Counted from the first letter of the stretch, positions 27,645-40,338 are shown. The stretch is DNA of 64,000 bases from Peribacillus sp. FSL P2-0133 (GCF_037975445.1 NZ_CP150254.1:256001-320000); one strand, 5' to 3'. Notes: a model not told the origin generated them from the sequence alone. A program made the numbers and translations.

Positions 27645-28655
27645 ATGGACATTAGGGAGAACATGGAGAAAAAGTATCATGAGGCGCTTTCTACTTATCT
27701 TAAAGACCAAAATGAGCAGGCACTCTACCAAGGGCAAAAGATTAGCCGCCTACATATCAAATACAATATATCTCCAGAAGAAATCATCAGTATGCATAAA
27801 AATAACTTGATGGAACTTTACCCAGAATTACCGGGAAAAGTATTGGATTCTTTCGATTTTCTGCTAGAAGTCATGATGGGCTACGGCATTGCATACCGTG
27901 AACATCAAAGCCTTAGACATCAGCAGCAGGAACTGAAAACGGAAATCGAGATAGCGGCAAACGTTCAACATACTCTTTTGGAAACGAAAATTCCTGATAT
28001 CAAAGCTCTTGAAATTGGAGCGATCAGTGTTCCGGCTAGGCAGATGAACGGGGATTACTATCACTTCGTCCAAGATGAAAATGAGCGGATAGGGGTAGGG
28101 ATAGCAGATGTCATTGGAAAAGGGATCCCTGCTGCATTGTGCATGTCGATGATCAAATATGCGATGGACAGTCTTCCGGAGCATCGTCATGAACCGAATA
28201 GTGTGCTTGAGAGTTTGAACCGTGTTGTGGAGCATAATGTGGATCCAAGCATGTTCATAACCATGTTCTATGGCTTATATGATCCGCATGACAGGCAATT
28301 TTCCTATGCTTCAGCCGGACATGAACCTGGTTTTTACTATGACGCCGCAACGGGTACTTTTAGCGATTTGGATGCAAAGGGCTTGTTGCTTGGAGTTGAT
28401 AAAAAAACAAGGTATCGCCAATATGAAAAAACGGTGAATCATGGAGACATGATCATTTTATTATCTGACGGAGTAACGGAGTGCCGGACGAATGATGGGT
28501 TCATAGAAAGGGAAACACTTATTGGTTTCATTAAAAAGAATATGCATTTGCAAGCCCAGGAAATGGTGAATAATATATATAAACAATTGGAGAAAATGCA
28601 GAACTTCCAACTGAGGGATGATTTTACATTAATAATTTTAAAATCAAATGTTTAG
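27645..28655 (+). CDS. rsbU: PP2C phosphatase RsbU
   Basis: A 336-aa phosphatase that dephosphorylates RsbV-P and so frees sigma-B. The N-terminal four-helix domain (about 1-85) binds RsbT. A linker helix (HQQQELKTEIEIAANVQHTLL) leads into the PPM/SpoIIE domain with MNGDYYHFVQ, GIADVIGKGIPAALCMSM, LSDGVTECR and RDDFTLIIL. The length matches B. subtilis RsbU (335). The gggggg site 8 nt upstream is strong. Its stop codon overlaps the -35 element of the sigma-B promoter for rsbV. Confidence 0.96.
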   Translation: MDIRENMEKKYHEALSTYLKDQNEQALYQGQKISRLHIKYNISPEEIISMHKNNLMELYPELPGKVLDSFDFLLEVMMGYGIAYREHQSLRHQQQELKTEIEIAANVQHTLLETKIPDIKALEIGAISVPARQMNGDYYHFVQDENERIGVGIADVIGKGIPAALCMSMIKYAMDSLPEHRHEPNSVLESLNRVVEHNVDPSMFITMFYGLYDPHDRQFSYASAGHEPGFYYDAATGTFSDLDAKGLLLGVDKKTRYRQYEKTVNHGDMIILLSDGVTECRTNDGFIERETLIGFIKKNMHLQAQEMVNNIYKQLEKMQNFQLRDDFTLIILKSNV

Positions 28656-28674
28656 TATCTTTTCTGCTGGGTAT
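28650..28674 (+). promoter_or_regulatory. Sigma-B-dependent promoter of rsbVW-sigB-rsbX
   Basis: GTTTAG at 28650-28655 and GGGTAT at 28669-28674 with a 13-bp spacer match the sigma-B consensus (GTTTAA / GGGTAT). The position just upstream of rsbV is the same as in B. subtilis, where it gives positive autoregulation of the second half of the operon. Confidence 0.93.
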
Positions 28675-28714
28675 AGATATAGGAATGAAGAGGATTTGAA
28701 GAGGTGGGTCATTG

Positions 28715-29047
28715 ATGAATATAACTGTAGATGTTAATGAATTAAATTCTGAATTTATTGTAAAACTGAAAGGTGAAATCGATGCATATACTGCACCGAA
28801 ATTAAGAGAATCACTATTTCCGATTTCGGAGCAGGATAATGTTTCGATTACTATTGATTTAACTGAAGTTTCTTATATGGATAGTACGGGACTTGGGGTG
28901 TTTGTCGGTGCTTTTAAAAGCGTAAGGGCACATAATGGCGAATTCACTTTAGTTGGCTTATCAGAAAGGTTACGACGTTTATTTGATATAACAGGTCTTG
29001 CAGATATCATTGATATAAAAAGTGGTACAGAGGGTGGGTTAGAATGA
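28715..29047 (+). CDS. rsbV: Anti-anti-sigma factor RsbV
   Basis: A 110-aa STAS protein. Unphosphorylated RsbV binds RsbW and releases sigma-B. The target serine is S57 in VSYMDSTGLGVFVGAF (Ser56 in B. subtilis). The ATG at 28715 lies 7 nt after gaggtggg; the TTG one codon earlier is less likely. It is the first gene behind the sigma-B promoter. Its stop overlaps the rsbW start (ATGA). Confidence 0.97.
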   Translation: MNITVDVNELNSEFIVKLKGEIDAYTAPKLRESLFPISEQDNVSITIDLTEVSYMDSTGLGVFVGAFKSVRAHNGEFTLVGLSERLRRLFDITGLADIIDIKSGTEGGLE

Positions 29048-29517
29048 GTCAAGTATATGATTACATCGAAATGAAAATACCTGCAAAACCAGAATTCATC
29101 GGTGTCATTCGTTTAACGCTTTCTGGGATAGGAAGCCGGATGGGATTCGCGTATGATGAAATTGAGGATTTGAAAATCGCTACAAGTGAAGCTTGTACAA
29201 ATGCGGTACAGCATGCATATAAGGATTCTGAAAAAGGTGAAGTGAAAGTAAGTTTCGGCCTTTATCCTGACCGCTTGGAGGTCATGGTTTCTGATAGTGG
29301 TAAGAGCTGTAATTTCGAAGAGGTTCGACAAGGAATCGGTCCATATGAAAATGGACAAAAAGTCGAACTTTTGAGAGAAGGAGGCTTGGGTCTTTACCTT
29401 ATTGAAACTCTAATGGATGATGTGAAAATTCATCAGCATGATGGGGTTACAGTATTTATGACTAAGTTTTTAGAAGGAGAGCAGGTGGAGATGGATGCAA
29501 AAACAGTCTCAACCTAA
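29044..29517 (+). CDS. rsbW: Anti-sigma-B factor / kinase RsbW
   Basis: A 157-aa GHKL kinase and anti-sigma factor. It binds sigma-B in unstressed cells and phosphorylates RsbV. The N box is in ATSEACTNAVQHAYKD, the G1 box is MVSDSGKSC and the G2 box is REGGLGLYLIETLMDDV. Start overlaps rsbV by 4 nt and the end overlaps sigB by 23 nt, so the three are translationally coupled and kept in stoichiometry. Confidence 0.97.
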   Translation: MSQVYDYIEMKIPAKPEFIGVIRLTLSGIGSRMGFAYDEIEDLKIATSEACTNAVQHAYKDSEKGEVKVSFGLYPDRLEVMVSDSGKSCNFEEVRQGIGPYENGQKVELLREGGLGLYLIETLMDDVKIHQHDGVTVFMTKFLEGEQVEMDAKTVST

Positions 29518-30283
29518 CCAGGCACAAAGAGAACAGGTAAATGAATGGATTAGAGCTTACCAGCAGAATCAAGATGAGGAAGCACAGAGCAATCTAGTCA
29601 TCCATTATAAAAGTTTGGTTGAAACAATCTCCCGTAAATATGCGAAAGGGAAATCATTTCAGGAGGATATCTCCCAAGTCGGCATGATTGGTTTGTTAGG
29701 TGCAATTCGACGATATGATGAATCTTTCGGTAAGAGCTTTGAGGCATTTGCTGTCCCTACTATAATCGGCGAGATCAAAAGGTTCCTGCGTGACAAAACA
29801 TGGAGTGTCCATGTGCCAAGGAGAATTAAGGAACTTGGTCCGAAAATCAGGGTGACTGTCGAGGAATTAACTACAACTCTGCATCGTTCACCAAGAATAG
29901 ATGAAATAGCCGATAGTATAGGCGTGACTGAAGAAGAAGTTTTAGAGGCGATGGAAATGGGAAAAAGCTATCAAGCTTTATCCGTGGATCATTCTATTGA
30001 GGCGGATTCTGATGGCGGTACTGTCACATTGCTTGATATATTCGGGAATGTCGATGAAGGTTTTGAAAAGGTCAATCAGAGACTTGTACTTGAAAAGGTG
30101 CTGCATGTGCTGAGTGACCGTGAAAAGATGATCATTCAACATACTTATTTAGAGAATTTAAGTCAGAAAGAAGCGGGCGATAAACTTGGGATTTCCCAAA
30201 TGCATGTGTCAAGGCTCCAACGCCGCGCGATCAAGAAACTTCAAGAAGCCATTAATGCTGAAAACTCGGAGTTAATTCAGTGA
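29495..30283 (+). CDS. sigB: General stress sigma factor SigB
   Basis: A 262-aa sigma-70 family factor (same length as in B. subtilis) that directs the general stress regulon. Region 2 includes QVGMIGLLGAIRRYDESFGKSFEAFAVPTIIGEIKRFLRDK. Region 3 includes HVPRRIKELGPKIR. Region 4 has the helix-turn-helix LSQKEAGDKLGISQMHVSRLQRRAIKKL. The ggag site lies within rsbW. It presumably recognises the promoter at 28650. Confidence 0.97.
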   Translation: MQKQSQPNQAQREQVNEWIRAYQQNQDEEAQSNLVIHYKSLVETISRKYAKGKSFQEDISQVGMIGLLGAIRRYDESFGKSFEAFAVPTIIGEIKRFLRDKTWSVHVPRRIKELGPKIRVTVEELTTTLHRSPRIDEIADSIGVTEEEVLEAMEMGKSYQALSVDHSIEADSDGGTVTLLDIFGNVDEGFEKVNQRLVLEKVLHVLSDREKMIIQHTYLENLSQKEAGDKLGISQMHVSRLQRRAIKKLQEAINAENSELIQ

Positions 30284-30891
30284 TCAAAGATATTCTGAGG
30301 GGAGAAAAAATAGAAGTCCTTGTCTCTCAATCGTCTAAAAACGGGATGGTTTATTGTGGTGATGATTACTTTTTTCTTCATACGAAAGAATACTTTGTCT
30401 GTGTACTGGCAGATGGTCTGGGAAGCGGGAAAAATGCTTACGATTCCTCCCATGCCGTCATCGAGGAAGTTAAACGTAATCATGAGTTGGATGTCGAGTC
30501 ACTAATGGCAGTGTGCAATCAAGTTTTAATCGATAAACGTGGAGCAGCCGTTTCCATTTTGAAGATTTTTTATGACAAGAATGAATTTGTATACAGTTCA
30601 GTTGGTAACATCCGCTTTTTCCTGTATAATCCAAGTGACGATAAACTCGTTTACCCTTTACCTGTTACAGGGTATTTATCAGGAAGGAAACAAAAATACA
30701 GGACGCAGAGATACAAATATGAACCAAATGCAAAATTCATTCTTCATTCCGATGGTTTAGAACTTAAGGGAGCTAAAACTTTTTTGAAAAGGCTGGTCCC
30801 TATCGATAAGAACGCCCAAAGCATATTAAAAAGCAGTCCATTAACTGCAGATGATACAACTTTCATTTTAGGAAGCTTACTTTCGCCGTAA
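30280..30891 (+). CDS. rsbX: Phosphoserine phosphatase RsbX
   Basis: A 203-aa PP2C phosphatase that resets the stressosome by dephosphorylating RsbS and RsbR. The PPM motifs are VCVLADGLGSGKNAYDSS, KRGAAVSILKIFYD, LHSDGLELKG and TADDTTFILGS. It starts at a GTG that overlaps the sigB stop (gtga). Length is close to B. subtilis RsbX (199). It is the last gene of the operon and runs into a terminator. Confidence 0.95.
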   Translation: MIKDILRGEKIEVLVSQSSKNGMVYCGDDYFFLHTKEYFVCVLADGLGSGKNAYDSSHAVIEEVKRNHELDVESLMAVCNQVLIDKRGAAVSILKIFYDKNEFVYSSVGNIRFFLYNPSDDKLVYPLPVTGYLSGRKQKYRTQRYKYEPNAKFILHSDGLELKGAKTFLKRLVPIDKNAQSILKSSPLTADDTTFILGSLLSP

Positions 30892-30911
30892 TTCGGAAGT
30901 GAGCTTTTTTG
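30872..30911 (+). terminator. Terminator of the sigB operon
   Basis: A hairpin formed by gaagcttactttc and ggaagtgagctt, which includes the rsbX stop codon in the loop, followed by six T residues. Confidence 0.85.
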
Positions 30912-30983
30912 TATGGAATTCGCAACTTCATCTCTCATTTGCTAGACTATATATATCAGATCAAAACGTTGGAGGTAAACATA

Positions 30984-33167
30984 ATGATCGTTGTAGAAGA
31001 TACATTAAAAGAATTGATTAAACAAATATCAAATGAGCTAACTTTGAAAAATCATCAAGTCCAAAACGTCATACAGATGCTTCAAGAGGGTAATACTGTC
31101 CCCTTTATTGCGCGGTATAGAAAAGAAATGACGGGTTCACTTGATGAAGTGCAGATTCGTTCCATTATGGAAAGATGGAACTATTTAGAAAACCTTGGCC
31201 AGAGGAAAGCGGAAGTTACGCGTTCGATTGGTGAACAGGGGAAATTGACGGAAGAATTAACAAGACAAATCGAAAAAGCGACAAAACTGCAGGAAGTCGA
31301 GGATTTATACAGGCCATTCAAACAAAAAAGGAGAACGAAAGCAACAGTCGCTAAAGAAAAGGGTCTTGAACCATTGGCTAATTGGCTTTTGGAATGTCAA
31401 TTGCATGCTCGGGTTAGCGAAAAGGCTGCAGAATTCATATCGGCAGAAAAAGAAGTTTCATCTATTGAAGAGGCTATTACGGGAGCGCAGGATATCATAG
31501 CTGAACATATTTCCGATGATGCAGAATTAAGGAAGTGGATAAGGGCTGAAATTTTCAAAGCTGGAAAAGTGGTTTCAACTGTGAAAAATGAAGAGAAGGA
31601 CGAGAAAAAAATCTTCGAGATGTACTATGAATATGAGGAGCCGGTTCAAAGAATCGTACCACATCGGGTGTTGGCGTTGAATAGAGGTGAAAAGGAAGAG
31701 GTTTTACGAATCTCCATTCATCCTCGGACTGAAATCATCATTGGTCATCTGGAACGGAAAATCATTAAAAACAACAAATCTGAAGCCCAAGTTGTTCTTA
31801 AATCTGCGATTGAGGATGGACTCAAACGTTTGATAATGCCTTCTGTAGAACGGGAAATCAGAAAAGAGCTGACGGAAAAAGCTGAGGATCAAGCTATCCA
31901 TATTTTCTCTGAAAACCTCCGGAACCTGCTCTTGCAGCCCCCGCTTAAAGGGAAAGTGGTCCTAGCCTTAGATCCGGCATATCGGACTGGGTGTAAGTTG
32001 GCTGTCATCGATGAAACCGGAAAGGTACTCGATATCAGTGTAATCTATCCACATCCTCCTGCTGCGAAGCTTAATGCTGCCCGTGAAAAAACGATCGAAA
32101 TACTTCAGCGGTTCTCGGTTGAGATCGTGGCAATCGGCAATGGTACGGCATCGCGTGAATCAGAGCAATTCATCGCAGATATTATAAAAGAAGTGAAAGG
32201 GAACATTTCATATATAATTGTTAATGAAGCGGGAGCCAGCGTGTATTCAGCCTCGGATATAGCCCGTGAAGAGTTTCCGGATCTTCAAGTAGAACAGAGA
32301 AGCGCAGTTTCGATAGGCAGGAGGCTTCAAGATCCCCTTGCCGAACTTGTTAAAATTGACCCCCAATCAGTGGGGGTAGGTCAGTATCAACATGATGTGT
32401 CCCAGAAAAAGTTAACGGAATCCCTCACCTTTGTAGTGGAAACAGCTGTTAACCAAGTAGGAGTGAATGTCAATACCGCTTCATCGTCTCTATTACAATA
32501 TGTAGCTGGTTTATCAAAATCGGTTGCTCAAAATATTGTGAAGAAAAGGGAAGAGGAAGGGAAGTTTTCAAGCAGGAAGCAATTAAAGAAAATTCCCCGG
32601 CTTGGTGCCAAAACATATGAACAATGTATAGGGTTCTTACGTATCATTAATGGAGATGAACCTTTGGATCAAACCGCGATACACCCTGAGAACTATAGTG
32701 CAGTGAATAAATTATTAAAGAAAATGGGATTTACATCTGAGGATTTAGGCAGTGATGCATTGAATGAAGAGTTAGGTAAACTAAATCCGGCTGATTTGGT
32801 CGATGAATTGGAAATTGGGGAAATTACGATTAAAGATATCATAGATGATTTGATGAAACCGGGAAGAGATCCTCGTGATGAATTATCAAAACCACTGCTT
32901 AAGCAGGATGTACTAAAAATGGAGGATCTGCAAACTGGGATGGAATTACAAGGTACAGTGAGGAATGTTGTGGATTTCGGTGCGTTTGTGGACATCGGTG
33001 TCAAACAGGATGGTCTGGTGCATATTTCCAAACTGAGCAACCGGTTTGTAAAACACCCATTGGATGTAGTTGCCGTTGGGGATGTTGTGACGGTTTGGGT
33101 CGAACTGGTTGACCCCAAAAAGCAAAGGGTATCTTTAACGATGCTCGAGCCAAAGGATCAAAACTAG
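30984..33167 (+). CDS. tex: RNA-binding transcription accessory protein Tex (YdcI)
   Basis: A 727-aa protein with the Tex architecture: an N-terminal helical region (about 1-190), a YqgF/RNase H-like domain (about 325-455: VVLALDPAYRTGCKLAVIDE), helix-hairpin-helix domains (about 490-560) and a C-terminal S1 RNA-binding domain (about 645-720: GMELQGTVRNVVDFGAFVDIG). The family binds nucleic acids and affects transcription and RNA turnover. The ATG at 30984 is chosen over an upstream ATG at 30909 because ggaggt lies 7 nt before it. B. subtilis YdcI has about 719 aa. Confidence 0.95.
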   Translation: MIVVEDTLKELIKQISNELTLKNHQVQNVIQMLQEGNTVPFIARYRKEMTGSLDEVQIRSIMERWNYLENLGQRKAEVTRSIGEQGKLTEELTRQIEKATKLQEVEDLYRPFKQKRRTKATVAKEKGLEPLANWLLECQLHARVSEKAAEFISAEKEVSSIEEAITGAQDIIAEHISDDAELRKWIRAEIFKAGKVVSTVKNEEKDEKKIFEMYYEYEEPVQRIVPHRVLALNRGEKEEVLRISIHPRTEIIIGHLERKIIKNNKSEAQVVLKSAIEDGLKRLIMPSVEREIRKELTEKAEDQAIHIFSENLRNLLLQPPLKGKVVLALDPAYRTGCKLAVIDETGKVLDISVIYPHPPAAKLNAAREKTIEILQRFSVEIVAIGNGTASRESEQFIADIIKEVKGNISYIIVNEAGASVYSASDIAREEFPDLQVEQRSAVSIGRRLQDPLAELVKIDPQSVGVGQYQHDVSQKKLTESLTFVVETAVNQVGVNVNTASSSLLQYVAGLSKSVAQNIVKKREEEGKFSSRKQLKKIPRLGAKTYEQCIGFLRIINGDEPLDQTAIHPENYSAVNKLLKKMGFTSEDLGSDALNEELGKLNPADLVDELEIGEITIKDIIDDLMKPGRDPRDELSKPLLKQDVLKMEDLQTGMELQGTVRNVVDFGAFVDIGVKQDGLVHISKLSNRFVKHPLDVVAVGDVVTVWVELVDPKKQRVSLTMLEPKDQN

Positions 33168-33176
33168 CCTATGGTA

Positions 33177-33207
33177 AACTCCTTCTATATTAGAAGGGGT
33201 TTTTTTG
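33177..33207 (+). terminator. Terminator after tex
   Basis: Stem aactccttct / agaaggggtt with a 5-nt loop and a seven-T run, 10 nt after the tex stop. Confidence 0.9.
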
Positions 33208-33241
33208 AAGTGATGTATTTATATTTTGAGCACAGTTGAAT

Positions 33242-33361
33242 CTATACCCTTAGACTTTCTTTCTTTTGATAAAAAAACCAACATTGATTCAACATCTTCA
33301 CTTGATAATAATCCTTTTCATAAAAGGCTTTGCGGATTTGATTCTGGAACCAATTAGGCAT
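33242..33361 (-). CDS. cmpA: Cortex morphogenetic protein CmpA
   Basis: A 39-codon gene on the minus strand. The product reads MPNWFQNQIRKAFYEKDYYQ and continues VKMLNQCWFFYQKKESLRV. This matches B. subtilis CmpA (37 aa), which begins MPNWLKKQ and contains the same LNQCW(Y/F)FY motif and lies in the same place between tex and ydcK. The gggagga site 7 nt before the ATG is ideal. CmpA is a sporulation checkpoint protein: with ClpXP it removes SpoIVA in cells with faulty coat-cortex assembly. Expression in B. subtilis is mother-cell (sigma-E) dependent; I did not identify such a promoter here. Confidence 0.93.
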   Translation of the reverse strand: MPNWFQNQIRKAFYEKDYYQVKMLNQCWFFYQKKESLRV

Positions 33362-33444
33362 AGCTTTTCCTCCCTTAGTTTCCTATTGTATTATTAGTCT
33401 ATGTTATAATGGGTTGTCATGTTACCAAAGAAAGGGAGGGGGAA

Positions 33445-33909
33445 ATGGATAATCGGCAATTGCAAAAACTAGTAGAAGAAATTTCGATGAAAGACTTTAA
33501 AAAGGCCTTTAGACACGAAGCCAGTTTTAATCCGCGTCTCCGAACAACAGGAGGACGATACTTGCTCCGTTCACACAATATAGAAATCAATAAGAAGTAT
33601 CTTGATGAACGCGGTGTGGAAGAAATGATTGGAATCATTAAGCATGAATTGTGTCATTATCATTTGCACATCGAGAAGAAAGGGTACCAGCATCGTGATG
33701 CGGACTTTAAGCATTTACTCAAAAAAGTGGGGGCACCAAGATTTTGCGAGCCGCTGCCATCTAACCAATTAAAGAAAAAGATGAATACTATTCAATATAA
33801 ATGTGAAGACTGTCAGCAGGTATATATAAGAAAAAAACGAATCGACACTACCCGTTTCGTGTGTGGTAAATGTCGTGGATCATTGATTTACCAAGGGTTT
33901 AAGGAGTGA
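33445..33909 (+). CDS. ydcK: SprT-like zinc metalloprotein YdcK
   Basis: A 154-aa protein of the SprT family. The zinc-binding motif HELCHYH and the downstream HRD ([21 protein letters not shown]) are present. A C-terminal zinc ribbon is formed by CEDC (about residue 116) and CGKC (about residue 137). The ATG at 33445 follows a strong gggaggggg site; the upstream frame to 33409 is not needed and does not align with B. subtilis YdcK (about 150 aa). A protease-like role is inferred from the family; the substrate is unknown. Confidence 0.92.
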   Translation: MDNRQLQKLVEEISMKDFKKAFRHEASFNPRLRTTGGRYLLRSHNIEINKKYLDERGVEEMIGIIKHELCHYHLHIEKKGYQHRDADFKHLLKKVGAPRFCEPLPSNQLKKKMNTIQYKCEDCQQVYIRKKRIDTTRFVCGKCRGSLIYQGFKE

Positions 33910-33942
33910 ATAACAAAAAAATAAAAAAACACAAAAGAACTC

Positions 33943-33971
33943 TTGACTTTAAGTTGTAACCTCTTTATAAT
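33943..33971 (+). promoter_or_regulatory. Sigma-A promoter of the tRNA-rRNA operon (P1)
   Basis: TTGACT at 33943-33948 and TATAAT at 33966-33971 with a 17-bp spacer, near consensus. It is about 85 bp upstream of the first tRNA. A leader hairpin (gacaag/cttgtc) follows. Confidence 0.9.
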
Positions 33972-34055
33972 CATAAGAGTCGACAAGATAACAACTTGTC
34001 TTAACGACAAACACTAAGGTCCTTGAGCGTGAAAAAGGAACCCAATTTTTATTAT

Positions 34056-34130
34056 TCCGCAGTAGCTCAGTGGTAGAGCATTCGGCTGTTAACCGAACGG
34101 TCGTAGGTTCGAGTCCTACCTGCGGAGCCA
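34056..34130 (+). tRNA. tRNA-Asn (anticodon GTT)
   Basis: Cloverleaf with acceptor tccgcag / ctgcgga, anticodon loop ctGTTaa, T loop ttcgagt and encoded CCA. It is the first of eleven tRNA genes in a row. Confidence 0.97.
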
Positions 34131-34137
34131 TTTTTTT

Positions 34138-34228
34138 GGGGAAGTACTCAAGAGGCTGAAGAGGCGCCCCTGCTAAGGGTGTAGGTCGCGTAAGCGGCGC
34201 GAGGGTTCAAATCCCTCCTTCTCCGCCA
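34138..34228 (+). tRNA. tRNA-Ser (anticodon GCT)
   Basis: A long-variable-arm tRNA of 91 nt with acceptor ggggaag / cttctcc (one G-U), anticodon loop ctGCTaa, variable arm gtcgcgtaagcggc and encoded CCA. Confidence 0.96.
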
Positions 34229-34246
34229 GTTGCATATTTTAATCAA

Positions 34247-34318
34247 GGCCCATTGGTCAAGCGGTTAAGACACCGCCCTTTCACGGCGGTAACACGGGTT
34301 CGAATCCCGTATGGGTCA
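34247..34318 (+). tRNA. tRNA-Glu (anticodon TTC)
   Basis: Acceptor ggcccat / atgggtc, anticodon loop ctTTCac, T loop ttcgaat. The discriminator A is followed by ctt, so the CCA end is not encoded and must be added. Confidence 0.96.
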
Positions 34319-34343
34319 CTTTCATATACATGATCATAATGCT

Positions 34344-34419
34344 GGTCCCGTGGTGTAGCGGTTAACATGCCTGCCTGTCACGCAGGAGATCGCGGGTTCG
34401 ATTCCCGTCGGGACCGCCA
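34344..34419 (+). tRNA. tRNA-Asp (anticodon GTC)
   Basis: Acceptor ggtcccg / cgggacc, anticodon loop ctGTCac and encoded CCA. Confidence 0.97.
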
Positions 34420-34435
34420 TTTTTTTAAAAAACAC

Positions 34436-34464
34436 TTGCTAAAATAATATTATCGTGATATAAT
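34436..34464 (+). promoter_or_regulatory. Internal sigma-A promoter in the tRNA cluster
   Basis: TTGCTA at 34436-34441, a 17-bp spacer and a perfect TATAAT at 34459-34464, 33 bp before tRNA-Gln. Confidence 0.8.
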
Positions 34465-34496
34465 ATTATCCTGGCTGTTAATTAGTAATTGTTTAT

Positions 34497-34571
34497 TGGG
34501 CTATAGCCAAGCGGTAAGGCAACGGATTTTGATTCCGTCATGCGAAGGTTCGATCCCTTCTAGCCCAGCCA
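34497..34571 (+). tRNA. tRNA-Gln (anticodon TTG)
   Basis: Acceptor tgggcta / tagccca, anticodon loop ttTTGat and encoded CCA. Confidence 0.96.
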
Positions 34572-34580
34572 TTTTATTTA

Positions 34581-34656
34581 GAGCCATTAGCTCAGTTGGT
34601 AGAGCATCTGACTTTTAATCAGAGGGTCGAAGGTTCGAATCCTTCATGGCTCACCA
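34581..34656 (+). tRNA. tRNA-Lys (anticodon TTT)
   Basis: Acceptor gagccat / atggctc, anticodon loop ctTTTaa and encoded CCA. Confidence 0.97.
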
Positions 34657-34665
34657 TTAATTTTC

Positions 34666-34747
34666 GCGGGTGTGGCGGAATTGGCAGACGCACCAGACTT
34701 AGGATCTGGCGCCGCAAGGCGTGGGGGTTCAAGTCCCTTCACCCGCA
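34666..34747 (+). tRNA. tRNA-Leu (anticodon TAG)
   Basis: A class II tRNA with acceptor gcgggtg / cacccgc, anticodon loop ctTAGga and variable arm cgccgcaaggcg. The CCA end is not encoded (discriminator A followed by ctg). Confidence 0.95.
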
Positions 34748-34761
34748 CTGATATTTTCTTC

Positions 34762-34790
34762 TTGACATCAAGTTGAAAAGGTGTTAAACT
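34762..34790 (+). promoter_or_regulatory. Second internal sigma-A promoter (tRNA-rRNA operon)
   Basis: A perfect TTGACA at 34762-34767, a 17-bp spacer and TAAACT at 34785-34790. It drives tRNA-Leu(GAG) onward and probably the 16S-23S-5S genes. Confidence 0.85.
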
Positions 34791-34805
34791 TACAAAGTCG
34801 CTTTC

Positions 34806-34891
<86 letters not shown>

Positions 34892-34909
34892 ATAACATCA
34901 TAGAAATTA

Positions 34910-34986
34910 GCGCCCGTAGCTCAATTGGATAGAGCATCTGACTACGAATCAGAAGGTTGTAGGTTCGACTCCCGCCGGGCGCACCA
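34910..34986 (+). tRNA. tRNA-Arg (anticodon ACG)
   Basis: Acceptor gcgcccg / cgggcgc, anticodon loop ctACGaa (A34 is expected to be edited to inosine by TadA) and encoded CCA. Confidence 0.97.
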
Positions 34987-34993
34987 TATTTTA

Positions 34994-35070
34994 CGGGAAG
35001 TAGCTCAGCTTGGTAGAGCACTTGGTTTGGGACCAAGGGGTCGCAGGTTCGAATCCTGTCTTCCCGACCA
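34994..35070 (+). tRNA. tRNA-Pro (anticodon TGG)
   Basis: Acceptor cgggaag / cttcccg, anticodon loop ttTGGga and encoded CCA. Confidence 0.96.
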
Positions 35071-35099
35071 TTCTTTCTTAAAATATTTCAAAATTAAAT

Positions 35100-35173
35100 G
35101 CGGGTGTAGTTTAGTGGTAAAACCTCAGCCTTCCAAGCTGATGATGAGAGTTCGATTCTCTTCACCCGCTCCA
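35100..35173 (+). tRNA. tRNA-Gly (anticodon TCC)
   Basis: Acceptor gcgggtg / cacccgc, anticodon loop ctTCCaa and encoded CCA. Last tRNA before the 16S gene, with no terminator between, so it is co-transcribed with the rRNAs. Confidence 0.96.
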
Positions 35174-35186
35174 TTATTGCTCTTTG

Positions 35187-35208
35187 AAAACTGAACAAAA
35201 CAAAGCGC
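35187..35208 (+). other. 5' arm of the 16S RNase III processing stem
   Basis: The segment from aaaactgaacaaaac to aagcgc is complementary, apart from one bulged base, to 36839-36861 just after the 16S gene. The two arms form the long stem that RNase III cuts to release pre-16S rRNA. Confidence 0.85.
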
Positions 35209-35268
35209 CAACGTTAAATTTTAAGTGAGCACACACTATCAAAAAAAGCAAATGAGCAAGTCAAACAT

Positions 35269-36826
<1,558 letters not shown>

Positions 36827-36838
36827 ATAATTACGAGA

Positions 36839-36861
36839 GCGCTTTTGTTTTGTTCAGTTTT
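36839..36861 (+). other. 3' arm of the 16S RNase III processing stem
   Basis: gcgcttttgttttgttcagt and following bases pair with 35187-35208 across the 16S gene. Confidence 0.85.
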
Positions 36862-36926
36862 GAATGAGTAATTCATTCAAATAGGAAAGAGAAGCATCAC
36901 GATGTGATGGATTCTTTCTGCTTTGT

Positions 36927-36955
36927 TCCTTGAAAACTAGATAATAGATAGAAGG
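36927..36955 (+). other. 5' arm of the 23S processing stem
   Basis: tccttgaaaactagataata and following bases pair with 39949-39977 beyond the 23S gene, forming the pre-23S cleavage stem. The rest of the 16S-23S spacer carries no tRNA gene. Confidence 0.82.
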
Positions 36956-36995
36956 CAATTAATTTTTTTCAAAGCATCTGTAAGACTTTTTTAAC

Positions 36996-39926
<2,931 letters not shown>

Positions 39927-39948
39927 AACGCTTTAAAAAAATGAAATA

Positions 39949-39977
39949 CCTTCTTATTATTATCTAGTTTTGAAGGA
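39949..39977 (+). other. 3' arm of the 23S processing stem
   Basis: ccttcttattattatctagt and following bases are complementary to 36927-36955. A shorter version of the same arm follows the partial 23S copy at 441-466. Confidence 0.82.
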
Positions 39978-39991
39978 ATGAAAATTTTTTC

Positions 39992-40020
39992 TTGCATTTT
40001 GGTTTCATACATGGTATGAT
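39992..40020 (+). promoter_or_regulatory. Promoter within the 23S-5S spacer
   Basis: TTGCAT at 39992-39997, a 17-bp spacer and TATGAT at 40015-40020, 26 bp before the 5S gene. The segment is absent from the spacer of the first rRNA operon, which is about 54 bp shorter. It could drive 5S and tRNA-fMet independently. Confidence 0.75.
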
Positions 40021-40046
40021 AGTAAATGTGCAAAAAAGATTAAATG

Positions 40047-40162
<116 letters not shown>

Positions 40163-40228
40163 TATAATCTTTGTATTCTTTTTGAGTGATTGGGAATACT
40201 ATATTTATAAAAGAAACATTTATACCGT

Positions 40229-40302
<74 letters not shown>

Positions 40303-40308
40303 TCATGA

Positions 40309-40338
40309 AAAAAACGAAACTTAGGTTTCGTTTTTTTG
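40309..40338 (+). terminator. Terminator of the rRNA operon
   Basis: Stem aaaacgaaac / gtttcgtttt with a short loop and at least seven T residues after tRNA-fMet. Confidence 0.92.
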
